A program made the translations under genes and the position numbers. The notes beneath the pieces are model-generated. The model saw only the letters and a list, made by a program, of their open reading frames with translations. It did no database searches and was not told where the DNA came from. From positions 1-64,000 of the forward strand of contig JAFQDN010000007.1 of the NCBI GenBank assembly GCA_017415995.1: a stretch of DNA of 64,000 bases, read 5' to 3'. Each line of letters begins with the position of its first letter. Positions within the stretch are counted from its first letter, which is position 1. The DNA is from Akkermansia sp. GTDB lineage: Bacteria; Verrucomicrobiota; Verrucomicrobiia; Verrucomicrobiales; Akkermansiaceae. Positions 1 to 9,059 of this stretch are shown here, in pieces.

Positions 1-1
1 G

Positions 2-3000
2 GAGGTGTACGACGGTGAGACCTGCATCACCCCCGAGACCATCACGGAATACACTCGCGATGCAGCCGGGCGCGTGCTCTCCACCACCCGCCGCATCGGC
101 TCCATGGCAACCATCGAATCCACGGATTACGATGCCCTCGGGCGTGTGACCCTGCAAACGGATGTGCTGGGACGCATCACCACCACCGCTTACAGCGCTG
201 ATGGTCTCACTACCACCGTAACCACGCCCGCAGGCGCTACCACCGTCACCACCCGCAATACCGATGGCTCCACCGCCTCCGTCAGTGGTACAGCGCAACG
301 AGCTCTGGTGTATGTATACGACCTCAACGGTAATTCTCTCCGCACCACCACCAAGCTGGCGGATGGCACGACCATTGCTCAGAGCATTGTCAACGGCTTC
401 GGGCAGACTACCGTGCAGGCTCAAGCAAGCACCACGGGCTTTATCTACACCCGCAGCGAGTTTAACGCCAAGGGGCAGTTGGTGAAGCAGTATCAGGACA
501 CAGGTTGGAATACCGCTAAGACCGCTGCAACGCTCTACGAATACGACTGCTTCGGCAACGTGATCAAGCAGACGATTGCCCTGGCCGATTCTCCCACCAA
601 GGACAATTCCCCGATGGTAGAAATGGCCTACAGCGTAGAATCCGCTGATGATGGAGTGTATAGCGTGACTACCCAGACTCTCTATAATGCTGGAGGTGCT
701 GCATTAAACACCACGCAGAAGCAGCTTATCTCGCAGTTTTCGCCCACGATTGAGAATAAATCAATCGACATCAGCAAAAGAGGGTTGACTTCAACACAAT
801 GGTCTGCATATAATACAGGCACGAAGAGAACGACCTACAGTAGCATTCCCACCTCTACCATTACATCAGAAACTGTAACGGTGGACGGCTTTGTTGTGTC
901 CCAAACAGACAATACAGGTATTACGTCATCAGCAGCTCGAGCCTATGCAACAAGTGGTATGACTATCACTCACACGGATGGTCGAGGTAACGCTACGACC
1001 ACAGCAACCGATATCGCTGGTCGTGCGATTCTCGTGACGGATGCCGCTGGCAATAGCACCTGCACAACTTACTGCACCTGCTGCGACCAGCCCGCAACAG
1101 TGACGGATGCGCAGGGTAACACCAGCTGTTACCGTTATGATGAACGTGGTCGCAAGATTGCAGAATGGGGAACAGGCATTCAGCCGGTCTGCTATGCTTA
1201 CGACTCTGCTGACCGTCTTGTCTCACTCACCACATTTCGAGTAACAGATGAAACCATCTCTTCGGATCCGACCGGACGCACAGATGGAGACACGACAACC
1301 TGGGGCTACCACGATGCTTCCGGCATGGAAATCAGCAAAACCTATGCCGATGGCAAGGGCGTAACGAAGACTTACGACGCATACAACCGCCTGCTCACTG
1401 AGACGGATGGGCGAGGTGTAGTCAAGACTCATAGCTACGAGCAGGCTCGCGGTCTCCTGCTGGGTACAACGTATTCCGATGGTACTACCGCCCGAGCTTA
1501 CTCATACAACCACCTTGGCCATCTTACGCATATTGTTGACGATGCAGGCTCTCGCACCATTGGCTACAATGCCTATAATGAGCAGGAGTCGGATAGCCTG
1601 CTTGCTGGCGGCAAGACGCATCTTGTCACGGAGCTTCGTGATGTCTATGGCCGTTCATCCGGCTATACCTATGCCAACAATGGCTCTGTACAGCAGACCG
1701 TGTCAATAGGCTATGGTACTGATGGTCGTATTTCCTCAGCGGGATTCGATCATGGTGGGGCGCAAAAGCTCTTCACCTACTCTTATCTGCCCGGCACCAA
1801 CCTGCTGCAGACTCTCGTGAAGCCCAATAACATGACGCTCACGCAGAGTTACGAAGAGAAGCGCGACTTGCTTATCGGGCAGCTTTATAAGCGCAGCAAT
1901 ACTTCCGTAGTATCTCGTGCCTACACCTACGACCCTCTTGGTCGTCCGATGACGCGCAGCACTTCCAAAGATGGCTCAACAGTCAATGATTCGTTCGGAT
2001 ACAATTCTCGTAGCGAGCTGAATACCGCCATGGTAAACAACAAGGCTTATACTTATGACTACGATAACATTGGCAACCGCGAGACATCCCAGGAAGCTGC
2101 TGAATCAGCAACGACCTACGAAAGCAATCAGCTCAATCAGTACACCGCTATCGGCGATTTCGCCCCGACTTACGATGATGCCGGTAATCAGACAAAGGTG
2201 AAGACAAGCACCGGCATCTGGTCAGTTGTCTACAATGCTGAGAACCGCCCGATTTCGTTCATCAACGAAGCCATCGGCACCGTAGTTGAATGCACCTACG
2301 ACTACATGGGTCGCAGAGCAACCAAGAAGGTGACAGTTAATGGGTGTGTAACGCTGCACCAGCGATTTCTGTATCGCGGCTACCTCCAGATTGCTTGCTG
2401 CGACCTCACACGCACCGCCCATCCCTGCCTCTGGCTGATAACATGGGACCCGATGCACACCATCGCCACCCGTCCGCTGGCTATCCAAAAGGACGGCACC
2501 TGGTATACCTACAGTCTTGACCTAACCAAGAACGTCTGTGAGCTCTTCGGCACCACCGGCTACATCGTCACCGCCTACTCCTACTCCCCCTACGGCTCCG
2601 TAACTTCCATCGGCACCGTTACCCAGCACGTTCAATGGAGTAGTGAGTACCGTGATGAAGAAACCAGTCTGGTATACTACAACTGGAGGCATTACGATCC
2701 ACAGAACGGAGAGTGGACGGGTAGAGATTTGGAGGGGAGTATGAATTTATATGGGTATGCAACAAACGCCCCCATATACATCAGTGATATTTTAGGATTG
2801 TATGATAATGTTCCTAACTGTCCCAAAAATATATACGTACAATACACAGGCCACCTCTATTCGGAAAAAGAGCTTGAAGAAATAGATAGAAAAAATTTTT
2901 CACGATGGCTCTCCATCTCTAACAAGGAGAATATTGATGACATCGCGTTAAACGATGATTATCAAACTGCATACGCTAAATTTCCTTATGGAGTCATTAA

Positions 3001-3547
3001 CTACGAGTTTTCAAGAAACACATTTAATGCATTAACCAACGATTATCGAGAATTAAGAGAGGAGATTAACTCGAAAAGAAAAAAGGAGTCTGGGGGTAAG
3101 GGTAAACACGGATATTACGGCGTCGTTATTGTGGGAACTCTGGAAGTTCAGTTTGGTAATTCAAACCTAAATTTCAAGTTCGATATTCAATCCGGTGGAA
3201 GAGCTGATAATTACAATGGAGCCTCAACTTTCACAACTGCAGCAGAACCTGGAAAGGGAAAATTACTAAACAAATTAAACAGGGGTAAAATAGCAGGTTT
3301 TAGAATCATGTCTGATGGCGGATTAGAGTGGGGTGATTGGGGCAATGACCGATCATATATAATGGTACACCTTGCACCCCACACAGGTATTGCAACAGAG
3401 AGACAAACCGGCTCCCATGGTTGCATATCCACACAAAATGAAGAAGCGTGGCAAAGATTCAAGAAGCATGTTCTATGCTGCAAAAAACCAATAGACATAG
3501 AGATAGCCAATCAGAGAGAAGGATTCCCATGGAGGCTACAACCATAA
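2..3547 (+). CDS. RHS-repeat protein with C-terminal L,D-transpeptidase-like toxin domain (5' end outside window)
   Basis: The reading frame is open from base 2, so the true start lies upstream; residue numbers here count from the GTG at 5. About 900 residues are YD/RHS repeats, which fold into a shell that encloses and delivers a C-terminal toxin. The RHS core ends at D928-ILGL, a variant of the usual DPxGL cleavage motif. The remaining ~250 residues are a different, AT-rich module. Near its end H1122 is followed after 14 residues by SHGC (1137-1140), which matches the YkuD L,D-transpeptidase signature H-X14-17-[ST]HGC; the usual Arg/Asn two residues after Cys is Ser. LD-transpeptidase effectors such as Tlde1 act on peptidoglycan precursors in the target periplasm. 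I infer a peptidoglycan-targeting interbacterial toxin. The RHS part is certain, the toxin activity is inferred. The next gene may be its immunity partner. Confidence 0.9.
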   Translation, partial: EVYDGETCITPETITEYTRDAAGRVLSTTRRIGSMATIESTDYDALGRVTLQTDVLGRITTTAYSADGLTTTVTTPAGATTVTTRNTDGSTASVSGTAQRALVYVYDLNGNSLRTTTKLADGTTIAQSIVNGFGQTTVQAQASTTGFIYTRSEFNAKGQLVKQYQDTGWNTAKTAATLYEYDCFGNVIKQTIALADSPTKDNSPMVEMAYSVESADDGVYSVTTQTLYNAGGAALNTTQKQLISQFSPTIENKSIDISKRGLTSTQWSAYNTGTKRTTYSSIPTSTITSETVTVDGFVVSQTDNTGITSSAARAYATSGMTITHTDGRGNATTTATDIAGRAILVTDAAGNSTCTTYCTCCDQPATVTDAQGNTSCYRYDERGRKIAEWGTGIQPVCYAYDSADRLVSLTTFRVTDETISSDPTGRTDGDTTTWGYHDASGMEISKTYADGKGVTKTYDAYNRLLTETDGRGVVKTHSYEQARGLLLGTTYSDGTTARAYSYNHLGHLTHIVDDAGSRTIGYNAYNEQESDSLLAGGKTHLVTELRDVYGRSSGYTYANNGSVQQTVSIGYGTDGRISSAGFDHGGAQKLFTYSYLPGTNLLQTLVKPNNMTLTQSYEEKRDLLIGQLYKRSNTSVVSRAYTYDPLGRPMTRSTSKDGSTVNDSFGYNSRSELNTAMVNNKAYTYDYDNIGNRETSQEAAESATTYESNQLNQYTAIGDFAPTYDDAGNQTKVKTSTGIWSVVYNAENRPISFINEAIGTVVECTYDYMGRRATKKVTVNGCVTLHQRFLYRGYLQIACCDLTRTAHPCLWLITWDPMHTIATRPLAIQKDGTWYTYSLDLTKNVCELFGTTGYIVTAYSYSPYGSVTSIGTVTQHVQWSSEYRDEETSLVYYNWRHYDPQNGEWTGRDLEGSMNLYGYATNAPIYISDILGLYDNVPNCPKNIYVQYTGHLYSEKELEEIDRKNFSRWLSISNKENIDDIALNDDYQTAYAKFPYGVINYEFSRNTFNALTNDYRELREEINSKRKKESGGKGKHGYYGVVIVGTLEVQFGNSNLNFKFDIQSGGRADNYNGASTFTTAAEPGKGKLLNKLNRGKIAGFRIMSDGGLEWGDWGNDRSYIMVHLAPHTGIATERQTGSHGCISTQNEEAWQRFKKHVLCCKKPIDIEIANQREGFPWRLQP

Positions 3548-3557
3548 CACAAATAAC

Positions 3558-5180
3558 ATGAACAAAAACATAGCGTTGATATCAATGTTGGTTTGCGGAA
3601 CTTTATCTTTCGCGGGGGAAGCCTCCCCCGCGGAGGATAAGGCACCCGCTCTATATGTAGGTATTACCGGCAGCCGGAATACAGAGACTATTCCCGATAG
3701 TACGGAATCAGCAATAAGCCATATGGTTCAGAGTTCTTTTGAGAACACTCCACAAAAAGAATTCCGAAAAATAGAAGGCATTTACTTACCTGATACAGAT
3801 TACGTCGGCGGATCACTGTACGACTTAGGTGTAATTTGTCAAACTCCGCAATTATTCTTACATCCCCAACACCAATATATATTGTGTCTAAGCCCTCTAA
3901 CCGCGATAGGCTGGGTTATTGATGTAGCTGAAAAAAAAGCATACAAAATTGAAAACGACGATAGATATGCTGATATAGAAAACGACAATATGTTTGGCGA
4001 TATAGAAAAAGATAAAAGGCATGGCGTAATACATCCGGTAATAGATGAGCTTGAAATGCCGGAGGGTGATGGTCTATATAAAAACGTTATGGGGAATTGT
4101 GGGCATAACGGATACCATAAAGTTTGTTTCCTTAATGATGGGTTTATCATAGATTATGACATGCAATGCAGTATGATTTCTTATAAAGGAAGATACATGG
4201 CTGAATTTAATCTGTCTTTTATCCAGATTCATACAGCAGAGGGAAAATGGATATGTTGGTGGCCATGGAGTCGCTCAGAAGGAATACCTCTTATTTCAGC
4301 TATGATAGGAAGAGTAATACTTCCAATGTATAATGAACGCATGTTCAAATCTGCAGATAATTACTATATCAGTGATTTAGTAAACTATGAGAACAAACAC
4401 AACAGAAGTGCAGAATACTTAAATAACGATTCAGCCTTATTTATACAGACGCAATACGGAATAAAAAGGATGGGAGAAGATAAAGAATTCTTCCTCCTCG
4501 GTAGCGAATGGGGTATTTGTTATGACCGAGTAATTAAAATAGGTCCTAAAAAAAACAGCATCAAGACGTTCTATAAGGCTATGTGTAACTGGTTCATCGA
4601 GGACGAAGGAAGATACACATCAAAAATAACATATGCCACCCACTTTCCGTCACAGAACAAAGGAGACGATCTCTTCTTTTTTTACTGGGTATCTCAAATA
4701 AACGATACGAATGACAAAAGGATTCTATACACATATTGTGACCGAAAGGGCAATATCATCAAAACATCCGCCTTCTATCCCTCAGAATATGATGAGGAGT
4801 CAGGAATACCATTTACCTATCGAGCTTGTCCGATTCCCAAGAAACACAACCACACTGACAATGCGCCGCAGAAAATAGGCAGTAATGCAGTAGCTCTTTT
4901 AGTTTACCGAAGTACAGGCAAATACATTTATTACATCTTGAGTCCCAACTCAGAGCGAATAGTCGAGATTCACGCAAACACTGCGTTATATTTCTTACCA
5001 ACATTACTTGATGGTGGCAAAACTCTGTTTGCGGTGTCTCAAGATGAATGGAAAGGGTATGATGCCCACCTCCCGGCATTGCCGTATCATGACATGTATA
5101 ATTGGGAGATGGATCACAGCATCACAACCGGTTCATACGGCTATTTCATTCATTTACCGCTAAATATAGAGAATCAATAA
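3558..5180 (+). CDS. Exported protein of unknown function, candidate periplasmic immunity protein for the RHS toxin
   Basis: I do not recognise the family. The 540-residue product begins with a signal peptide (MNKNIALISMLVCGTLSFAG) and is then soluble, rich in aromatic residues and possibly beta-propeller-like. Residues ~132-155 contain short acidic near-repeats of the type ADIEND / GDIEKD. It starts 10 bases after the RHS stop codon with no evident Shine-Dalgarno. It shares the low-GC composition and AGA/ATA-rich codon use of the RHS tip, unlike the genes from 5386 on, so both probably arrived together. A secreted immunity protein would fit a periplasm-acting LD-transpeptidase toxin, although 540 residues is large for one. 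The immunity role is inferred from position, export and composition only. Confidence 0.75.
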   Translation: MNKNIALISMLVCGTLSFAGEASPAEDKAPALYVGITGSRNTETIPDSTESAISHMVQSSFENTPQKEFRKIEGIYLPDTDYVGGSLYDLGVICQTPQLFLHPQHQYILCLSPLTAIGWVIDVAEKKAYKIENDDRYADIENDNMFGDIEKDKRHGVIHPVIDELEMPEGDGLYKNVMGNCGHNGYHKVCFLNDGFIIDYDMQCSMISYKGRYMAEFNLSFIQIHTAEGKWICWWPWSRSEGIPLISAMIGRVILPMYNERMFKSADNYYISDLVNYENKHNRSAEYLNNDSALFIQTQYGIKRMGEDKEFFLLGSEWGICYDRVIKIGPKKNSIKTFYKAMCNWFIEDEGRYTSKITYATHFPSQNKGDDLFFFYWVSQINDTNDKRILYTYCDRKGNIIKTSAFYPSEYDEESGIPFTYRACPIPKKHNHTDNAPQKIGSNAVALLVYRSTGKYIYYILSPNSERIVEIHANTALYFLPTLLDGGKTLFAVSQDEWKGYDAHLPALPYHDMYNWEMDHSITTGSYGYFIHLPLNIENQ

Positions 5181-5348
5181 AAATTCCTCTACTCCGGCTC
5201 AATTTTCTTTTTGTCCATAATCTGCTGACGCGGGTTCTATCATAGAGTTTTTTGATTTTGTATTTGCGATTTTTGGATTGGGAATCGCTGCATGGATGCG
5301 CAAGACGAGAAAACTTGTTTTTTTGCAGAGACGTGACATAATATGTGC

Positions 5349-5376
5349 TTGCCATAGGGGCGGAATATGATAAGCT
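5349..5376 (+). promoter_or_regulatory. Predicted promoter of the deacetylase gene
   Basis: TTGCCA (5349-5354), 16 nt, TAAGCT (5371-5376). The ATG at 5386 follows nine bases later, so the mRNA would be nearly leaderless. A second possible pair, TTGTTT - 16 - CATAAT, lies about 40 bases upstream. The rest of the 205-base gap (5181-5385) shows no gene. Confidence 0.45.
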
Positions 5377-5385
5377 AGAGAACGG

Positions 5386-6654
5386 ATGAGGCACTGCATA
5401 TACCTGTTGATTCTGGTGTTAAGCCAAATAGCCCTGGGGCAAATATATGACCCGCCGCCACTTAACCCGGATCCGATGTTGGAAGGCACCCCCGTAACGG
5501 AGGGCGCCACCGGGGGCGTGATGCCTACTGCCGAATGGCAGATTAACAATCCTGCGCTTAACTCAGTCCACCGTTTCAAAAAGCCATTGGTAGCGCGAGA
5601 GAAGACCCGCGTGGCGGTGCTCGGCTATCACAATTTCAGTGAGACCAAGCCGGTAACGGAGATGTTGATGCGTACCTCGGAGTTGCGCAACCAAATGGAA
5701 GCCATACGGCAGTCCCCGTACTCCGTCATCAGCATGCAGGAGTTTTTGGAGTGGCGGTTCGGCACGCGTTTGTTGCCGGAGGAGTGCATCCTTATTACCT
5801 TGGACGACGGTTGGCGTAGTGTGTATACGGATGCATACCCCATATTCAAGGAATACGGCTACCCTTTTCACTTGTTCCTATATACGGACTACGTCCATGG
5901 TGAGGGTGAAAGCATGACTAAAGACATGATACGGGAGATGCTCAACAATGGTGCCAGCATCGGCAGCCACTCCCACACCCATCCTTACCCATCGGATTGG
6001 AATAAGCACCGCGAGGAGGGGGAAGAGCAGTACCTGCGGTTCATTGACGAGGAAATCGGGGCGTCAAAAGAGCGTTTGGATTCCTTATTCGGCGGGGTTA
6101 ATACGTATTGTTACCCCGGTGGTTATAATGACCAAGTGATGATAAGCCGTTTGCCCGGTTATGGTTATGTTGCTGCATTTACCGTTATTCCGGGTAAGGT
6201 AACCAGTGCTGAGATACCGTACCAAATTCACCGCTACATGATTTTCGGTACGGATGCCTCCATCTTTACCAATGCTATGGATTTTCGCGTAGCGGAGGGT
6301 GGTACGGCGCTTTCCACGGGGTCGCAGCCGGGTACGCTGCCCAAAAATACCCCCAAGCCGTCTTTTAACGTCACCCCGCTGCCGGACTCTACCGTAGGGT
6401 GCAGCATACCGCCCATCACGGCTCAGCTCAGCGGTATACCGGGCCTGAATATGTCCACCGTGCGCATGCGTGTCAGTGGGTTCGGGTACGTACGCCCCAA
6501 CATCAACAAAACCGCTCGCACCTTGGAGTGGACACCCCCTTGCCGCATCTATATGCCGAACATCTCCGTACACCTTACCTGGGAAACAACAGACGGACGG
6601 AAGCACCACGCAGAGTGGTCATTCCGCGTCGACAGGGCGGTGCCGGTTGATTAA
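5386..6654 (+). CDS. Exported polysaccharide deacetylase (NodB homology domain)
   Basis: This is a metal-dependent carbohydrate esterase family 4-type enzyme that would remove acetyl groups from an N-acetylated polysaccharide in the periplasm or at the surface. A signal peptide covers about the first 18 residues. The NodB motifs are visible: LDDG with D140/D141 (motif 1), H195-S-H-T-H199 for the HxxxH metal site (motif 2), and YPGGYND (motif 3). The opening VLGYHNFSE resembles PgaB-type deacetylases. The ~120-residue C-terminal part is not catalytic and may be a beta-sandwich. It stands alone between the AT-rich RHS island and a basic protein gene, and its base composition returns to the host norm. 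The substrate cannot be told from sequence. Confidence 0.85.
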   Translation: MRHCIYLLILVLSQIALGQIYDPPPLNPDPMLEGTPVTEGATGGVMPTAEWQINNPALNSVHRFKKPLVAREKTRVAVLGYHNFSETKPVTEMLMRTSELRNQMEAIRQSPYSVISMQEFLEWRFGTRLLPEECILITLDDGWRSVYTDAYPIFKEYGYPFHLFLYTDYVHGEGESMTKDMIREMLNNGASIGSHSHTHPYPSDWNKHREEGEEQYLRFIDEEIGASKERLDSLFGGVNTYCYPGGYNDQVMISRLPGYGYVAAFTVIPGKVTSAEIPYQIHRYMIFGTDASIFTNAMDFRVAEGGTALSTGSQPGTLPKNTPKPSFNVTPLPDSTVGCSIPPITAQLSGIPGLNMSTVRMRVSGFGYVRPNINKTARTLEWTPPCRIYMPNISVHLTWETTDGRKHHAEWSFRVDRAVPVD

Positions 6655-6690
6655 TAATCCGAAATACACCATCGTTTCCACATAAGAACC

Positions 6691-7578
6691 ATGGACGCAG
6701 AAGAAACAAAAGCCCCCGTAAATGCAGAGGCTCCGGTTGCCGGAAAGCCGCGTACACCTCGCAAGCCCACAGCTCCCAAAAAGAGCCGGAAGCCGGCCGC
6801 GACGGACGCAGAGCAGGGTACCGCCACTGCACCTAAAGCCCCCCGCAAGCCTCGTGCCAAGAAAGAGACTGCAACTGATGCTCCGCAGCCGGTTGCTGCA
6901 AACACAGAACAACAGGCTCCTGCGGCTGAAAAGAAACAGCGCAAGCCCCGCGCCCCCAAGGCTGAAAAAACTCCGAAACCGGAAGCCCCCGCCCCGGAGC
7001 CCAAGCCGGAAAATCCGCAATTCGTTGCGCCGGCTCCCGCCCCACAACAGCCGAAACCGCAGCCAGCTCCTGTGGCAACTCCTGCCCCGGAACCGCAGCC
7101 GGTGCAGCGGCAGGAGAATCCCCGCCCGCAGCAGCCCCGGCAACCGTCCGCTGTGGCGGACTATGACCCGGATATGCGTGAGTTCCGCGCGCCGGAGCCC
7201 GCTCCCGGTTTTTCCGCCCCGGAGACCGTGGGTGGTAATGAGGGTAACGGTGGCGGCAAAAACCGCCGTAAGCGCCGCCGCAACCGTAACCGCAACCGCG
7301 ATAATGAGCAAAACCCGCAGCAGCCCTACAATGCCCCGGCTATTGATGCCGATGAGCTTGTACGCCGTGCTTGGAAAATCTACTTGGGTGAGGTGACGGA
7401 AGAAGGTTTGGCGCTGATGGATGACCGCACGGCAGCCGAGGCTTCCAAGCGAGCCTTCCGCGTGGCAGAGCTCTTTTTGATTGAGGCAGCGCGCCACCGC
7501 CAAGTAGTGGCTCGCCCCACTACTCCACCCGCTCCGGAAATTGAGTTTGTTGATGAGCCGGAAGATTCCGAGCTCTAA
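6691..7578 (+). CDS. Lys/Pro/Ala-rich protein with conserved helical C-terminus
   Basis: The 295-residue product has a long disordered N-terminal half built from Ala-Pro-Lys-Arg segments resembling histone H1-like tails, then an RRKRRRNRNRNRD-type basic patch around residue 200. A compact ~60-residue acidic/helical domain (about 205-270, DELVRRAWKIYLGEVTEEGL...) follows and looks conserved, so this is the coding strand, although long open frames also exist on the other strand. No signal peptide or membrane segment is seen, so it should be cytoplasmic. The basic tail suggests nucleic-acid or ribosome binding. I do not recognise the C-terminal domain. It lies 36 bases after the deacetylase and ends at a bidirectional terminator. 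Confidence 0.75.
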   Translation: MDAEETKAPVNAEAPVAGKPRTPRKPTAPKKSRKPAATDAEQGTATAPKAPRKPRAKKETATDAPQPVAANTEQQAPAAEKKQRKPRAPKAEKTPKPEAPAPEPKPENPQFVAPAPAPQQPKPQPAPVATPAPEPQPVQRQENPRPQQPRQPSAVADYDPDMREFRAPEPAPGFSAPETVGGNEGNGGGKNRRKRRRNRNRNRDNEQNPQQPYNAPAIDADELVRRAWKIYLGEVTEEGLALMDDRTAAEASKRAFRVAELFLIEAARHRQVVARPTTPPAPEIEFVDEPEDSEL

Positions 7579-7590
7579 TAGCGCAATTTC

Positions 7591-7650
7591 CCGTCATTAC
7601 ACACAAAAAACGGCCTCGCATCGGAGGCCGTTTTTTGTGTGTAATGACGG
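7591..7650. terminator. Perfect 27-bp inverted repeat, bidirectional terminator
   Basis: Arms 7591-7617 and 7624-7650 are exact reverse complements with a 6-base loop. The GC-rich core ggcctc/gaggcc is flanked by a run of six A on one side and six T on the other, so each strand ends its hairpin with a U-tract. It sits between two convergent genes ending at 7578 and 7669. Confidence 0.9.
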
Positions 7651-7668
7651 AATGTGATGAACACCGAT

Positions 7669-9036
7669 TTACCAACCGCCGCCGAGGGCCGTGCAGAGAC
7701 GGGCGAGCGTTATGCGGATTTGCTGGCGTGTGGAAATGATGTTGAGCTCAGCAGAGAGCCAGGCGCGTTCCGCAGAGGCGACGTTGAGGAAGTCAATTTC
7801 ACCGGCTTCAAACTTGCGCATGGAAAGCTCCGCTGCCTTTTTGTTGGCAGCAGCCGAGGCCTCGAACTGCGGAAGCTGATTTTTGAGCTTTGCGTATGCA
7901 ATGAGGCACTCCTCCACCTCAGCAAAGGCTGCCAATACAGTTTTGCGGTAGGATTGGCCTGCGGCGGAGCGCTCAATTTCCGCAACTTTTACACCCTCCT
8001 TGAGGGCGGTGCGGTTAAAGATGGTGTGGCTGACATTACCCACCAAACTCCATCCTGCCGTGGAAAAAAAGTGCGCAAAATCCGAGCCGGAAGCCGAGGA
8101 CGCACTGCCGGATAAGCTGATGGAGGGGAAGAGATCCGCCACGGCAATGCCTACGTTGGCGGTTGCGCGGTGCAGGTTATACTCCGCCTGAATGATGTCC
8201 GGGCGGCGGCGGAGCAGCTCCGACGGCAAGCCGGTGGGTACGCGCGGAATTTTGTTGTAGGTGGAGGCTGAGGGCATACCCAAGTGCACATTGTTGACCG
8301 TTGTGCCCAGCAGCGTGGCAAGTGCGTTCTCGCAGCTGCGGATGGAGGCCTCGTACGAGGGTATTTGTGCGCGTGTGGAGATAACGGTGACGCGTGCCTG
8401 CTCCAAATCCAAATTGCTGGCAAATCCGGCATCTACCCGCTTGCGGACAATCTCGAACGTGCGCTCTTGGAACTCCAGCTGCTCCTTGGCAATACGCAGG
8501 CTTTCCTTGGCGGATATCCATTCAAAGTACCCTGTGGCAATGGAGGAGGCCAAGGCTGCACGGGTGGCGGCAGAGGCTGCGCGGGTAGAACCCAAGGAGG
8601 CCATGCTGGCCTCTATTTGGCGGCGCGTGCTCCCCCAAACATCCGGCCTCCATGAGGCGGATAAACTGCCGCTCCATTTGCCGTGGGAGGTGGAGGTGTT
8701 AAAGTTGCCGCTGTTGGTACCGCTGAGGCCGACAGAGGCAGACGGCAGCATGCCGGAGCGCACGGTGCGCAGGTCGGACTCCGCCCGGGCTATTGCCAAG
8801 GCCGCATTCACCATGTCCGGGTTATTGGTAAAGCCGGTCTGAATCAGGCGGCTGAGCTGGGAATCCCCGAAGGAGCTCCACCACGTTGTCAGAGAATCCT
8901 TGCCGGATGCCGGTGGCATTTTGTTGACCCACGTTGCGGGTAAATCCGCAGAGGCTCCGCTGAAGTTAGGCCCCAGTAAGCAGGAGCTGAGCACAGCTGC
9001 TACGGTTACGCTTAATAAAAAGTTCGTTTTTTTCAT
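7669..9036 (-). CDS. Outer-membrane efflux lipoprotein, TolC/NodT family
   Basis: This is the outer-membrane channel of a tripartite export system. The 455-residue product starts with a lipoprotein signal peptide (lipobox LSSC at about residues 17-20). It has the two internally repeated long-helix OEP domains, including GLPSELLRRRPDI, a hallmark of the NodT/OprM group. It is the last gene of a four-gene minus-strand operon, 23 bases after the MacB-type permease, so the adaptor, ATPase, permease and channel are all encoded together. The exported substrate (macrolide, peptide, siderophore or lipid) cannot be deduced. Length and motifs are complete. Confidence 0.92.
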   Translation of the reverse strand: MKKTNFLLSVTVAAVLSSCLLGPNFSGASADLPATWVNKMPPASGKDSLTTWWSSFGDSQLSRLIQTGFTNNPDMVNAALAIARAESDLRTVRSGMLPSASVGLSGTNSGNFNTSTSHGKWSGSLSASWRPDVWGSTRRQIEASMASLGSTRAASAATRAALASSIATGYFEWISAKESLRIAKEQLEFQERTFEIVRKRVDAGFASNLDLEQARVTVISTRAQIPSYEASIRSCENALATLLGTTVNNVHLGMPSASTYNKIPRVPTGLPSELLRRRPDIIQAEYNLHRATANVGIAVADLFPSISLSGSASSASGSDFAHFFSTAGWSLVGNVSHTIFNRTALKEGVKVAEIERSAAGQSYRKTVLAAFAEVEECLIAYAKLKNQLPQFEASAAANKKAAELSMRKFEAGEIDFLNVASAERAWLSAELNIISTRQQIRITLARLCTALGGGW

Positions 9037-9059
9037 TGTATGAATTGCGTTTCAGTAAA

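Noticed and set aside
5181..5385. Possible transposase remnant or insertion ends beside the AT-rich island
   Set aside because: I found no terminal inverted repeats, target duplications or transposase motifs.
6619..7503. Minus-strand frame of 294 codons over the Lys/Pro/Ala-rich gene
   Set aside because: Its sequence is a Leu/Arg/Gly shadow of GC-rich codons; the plus-strand protein has a conserved C-terminal domain.
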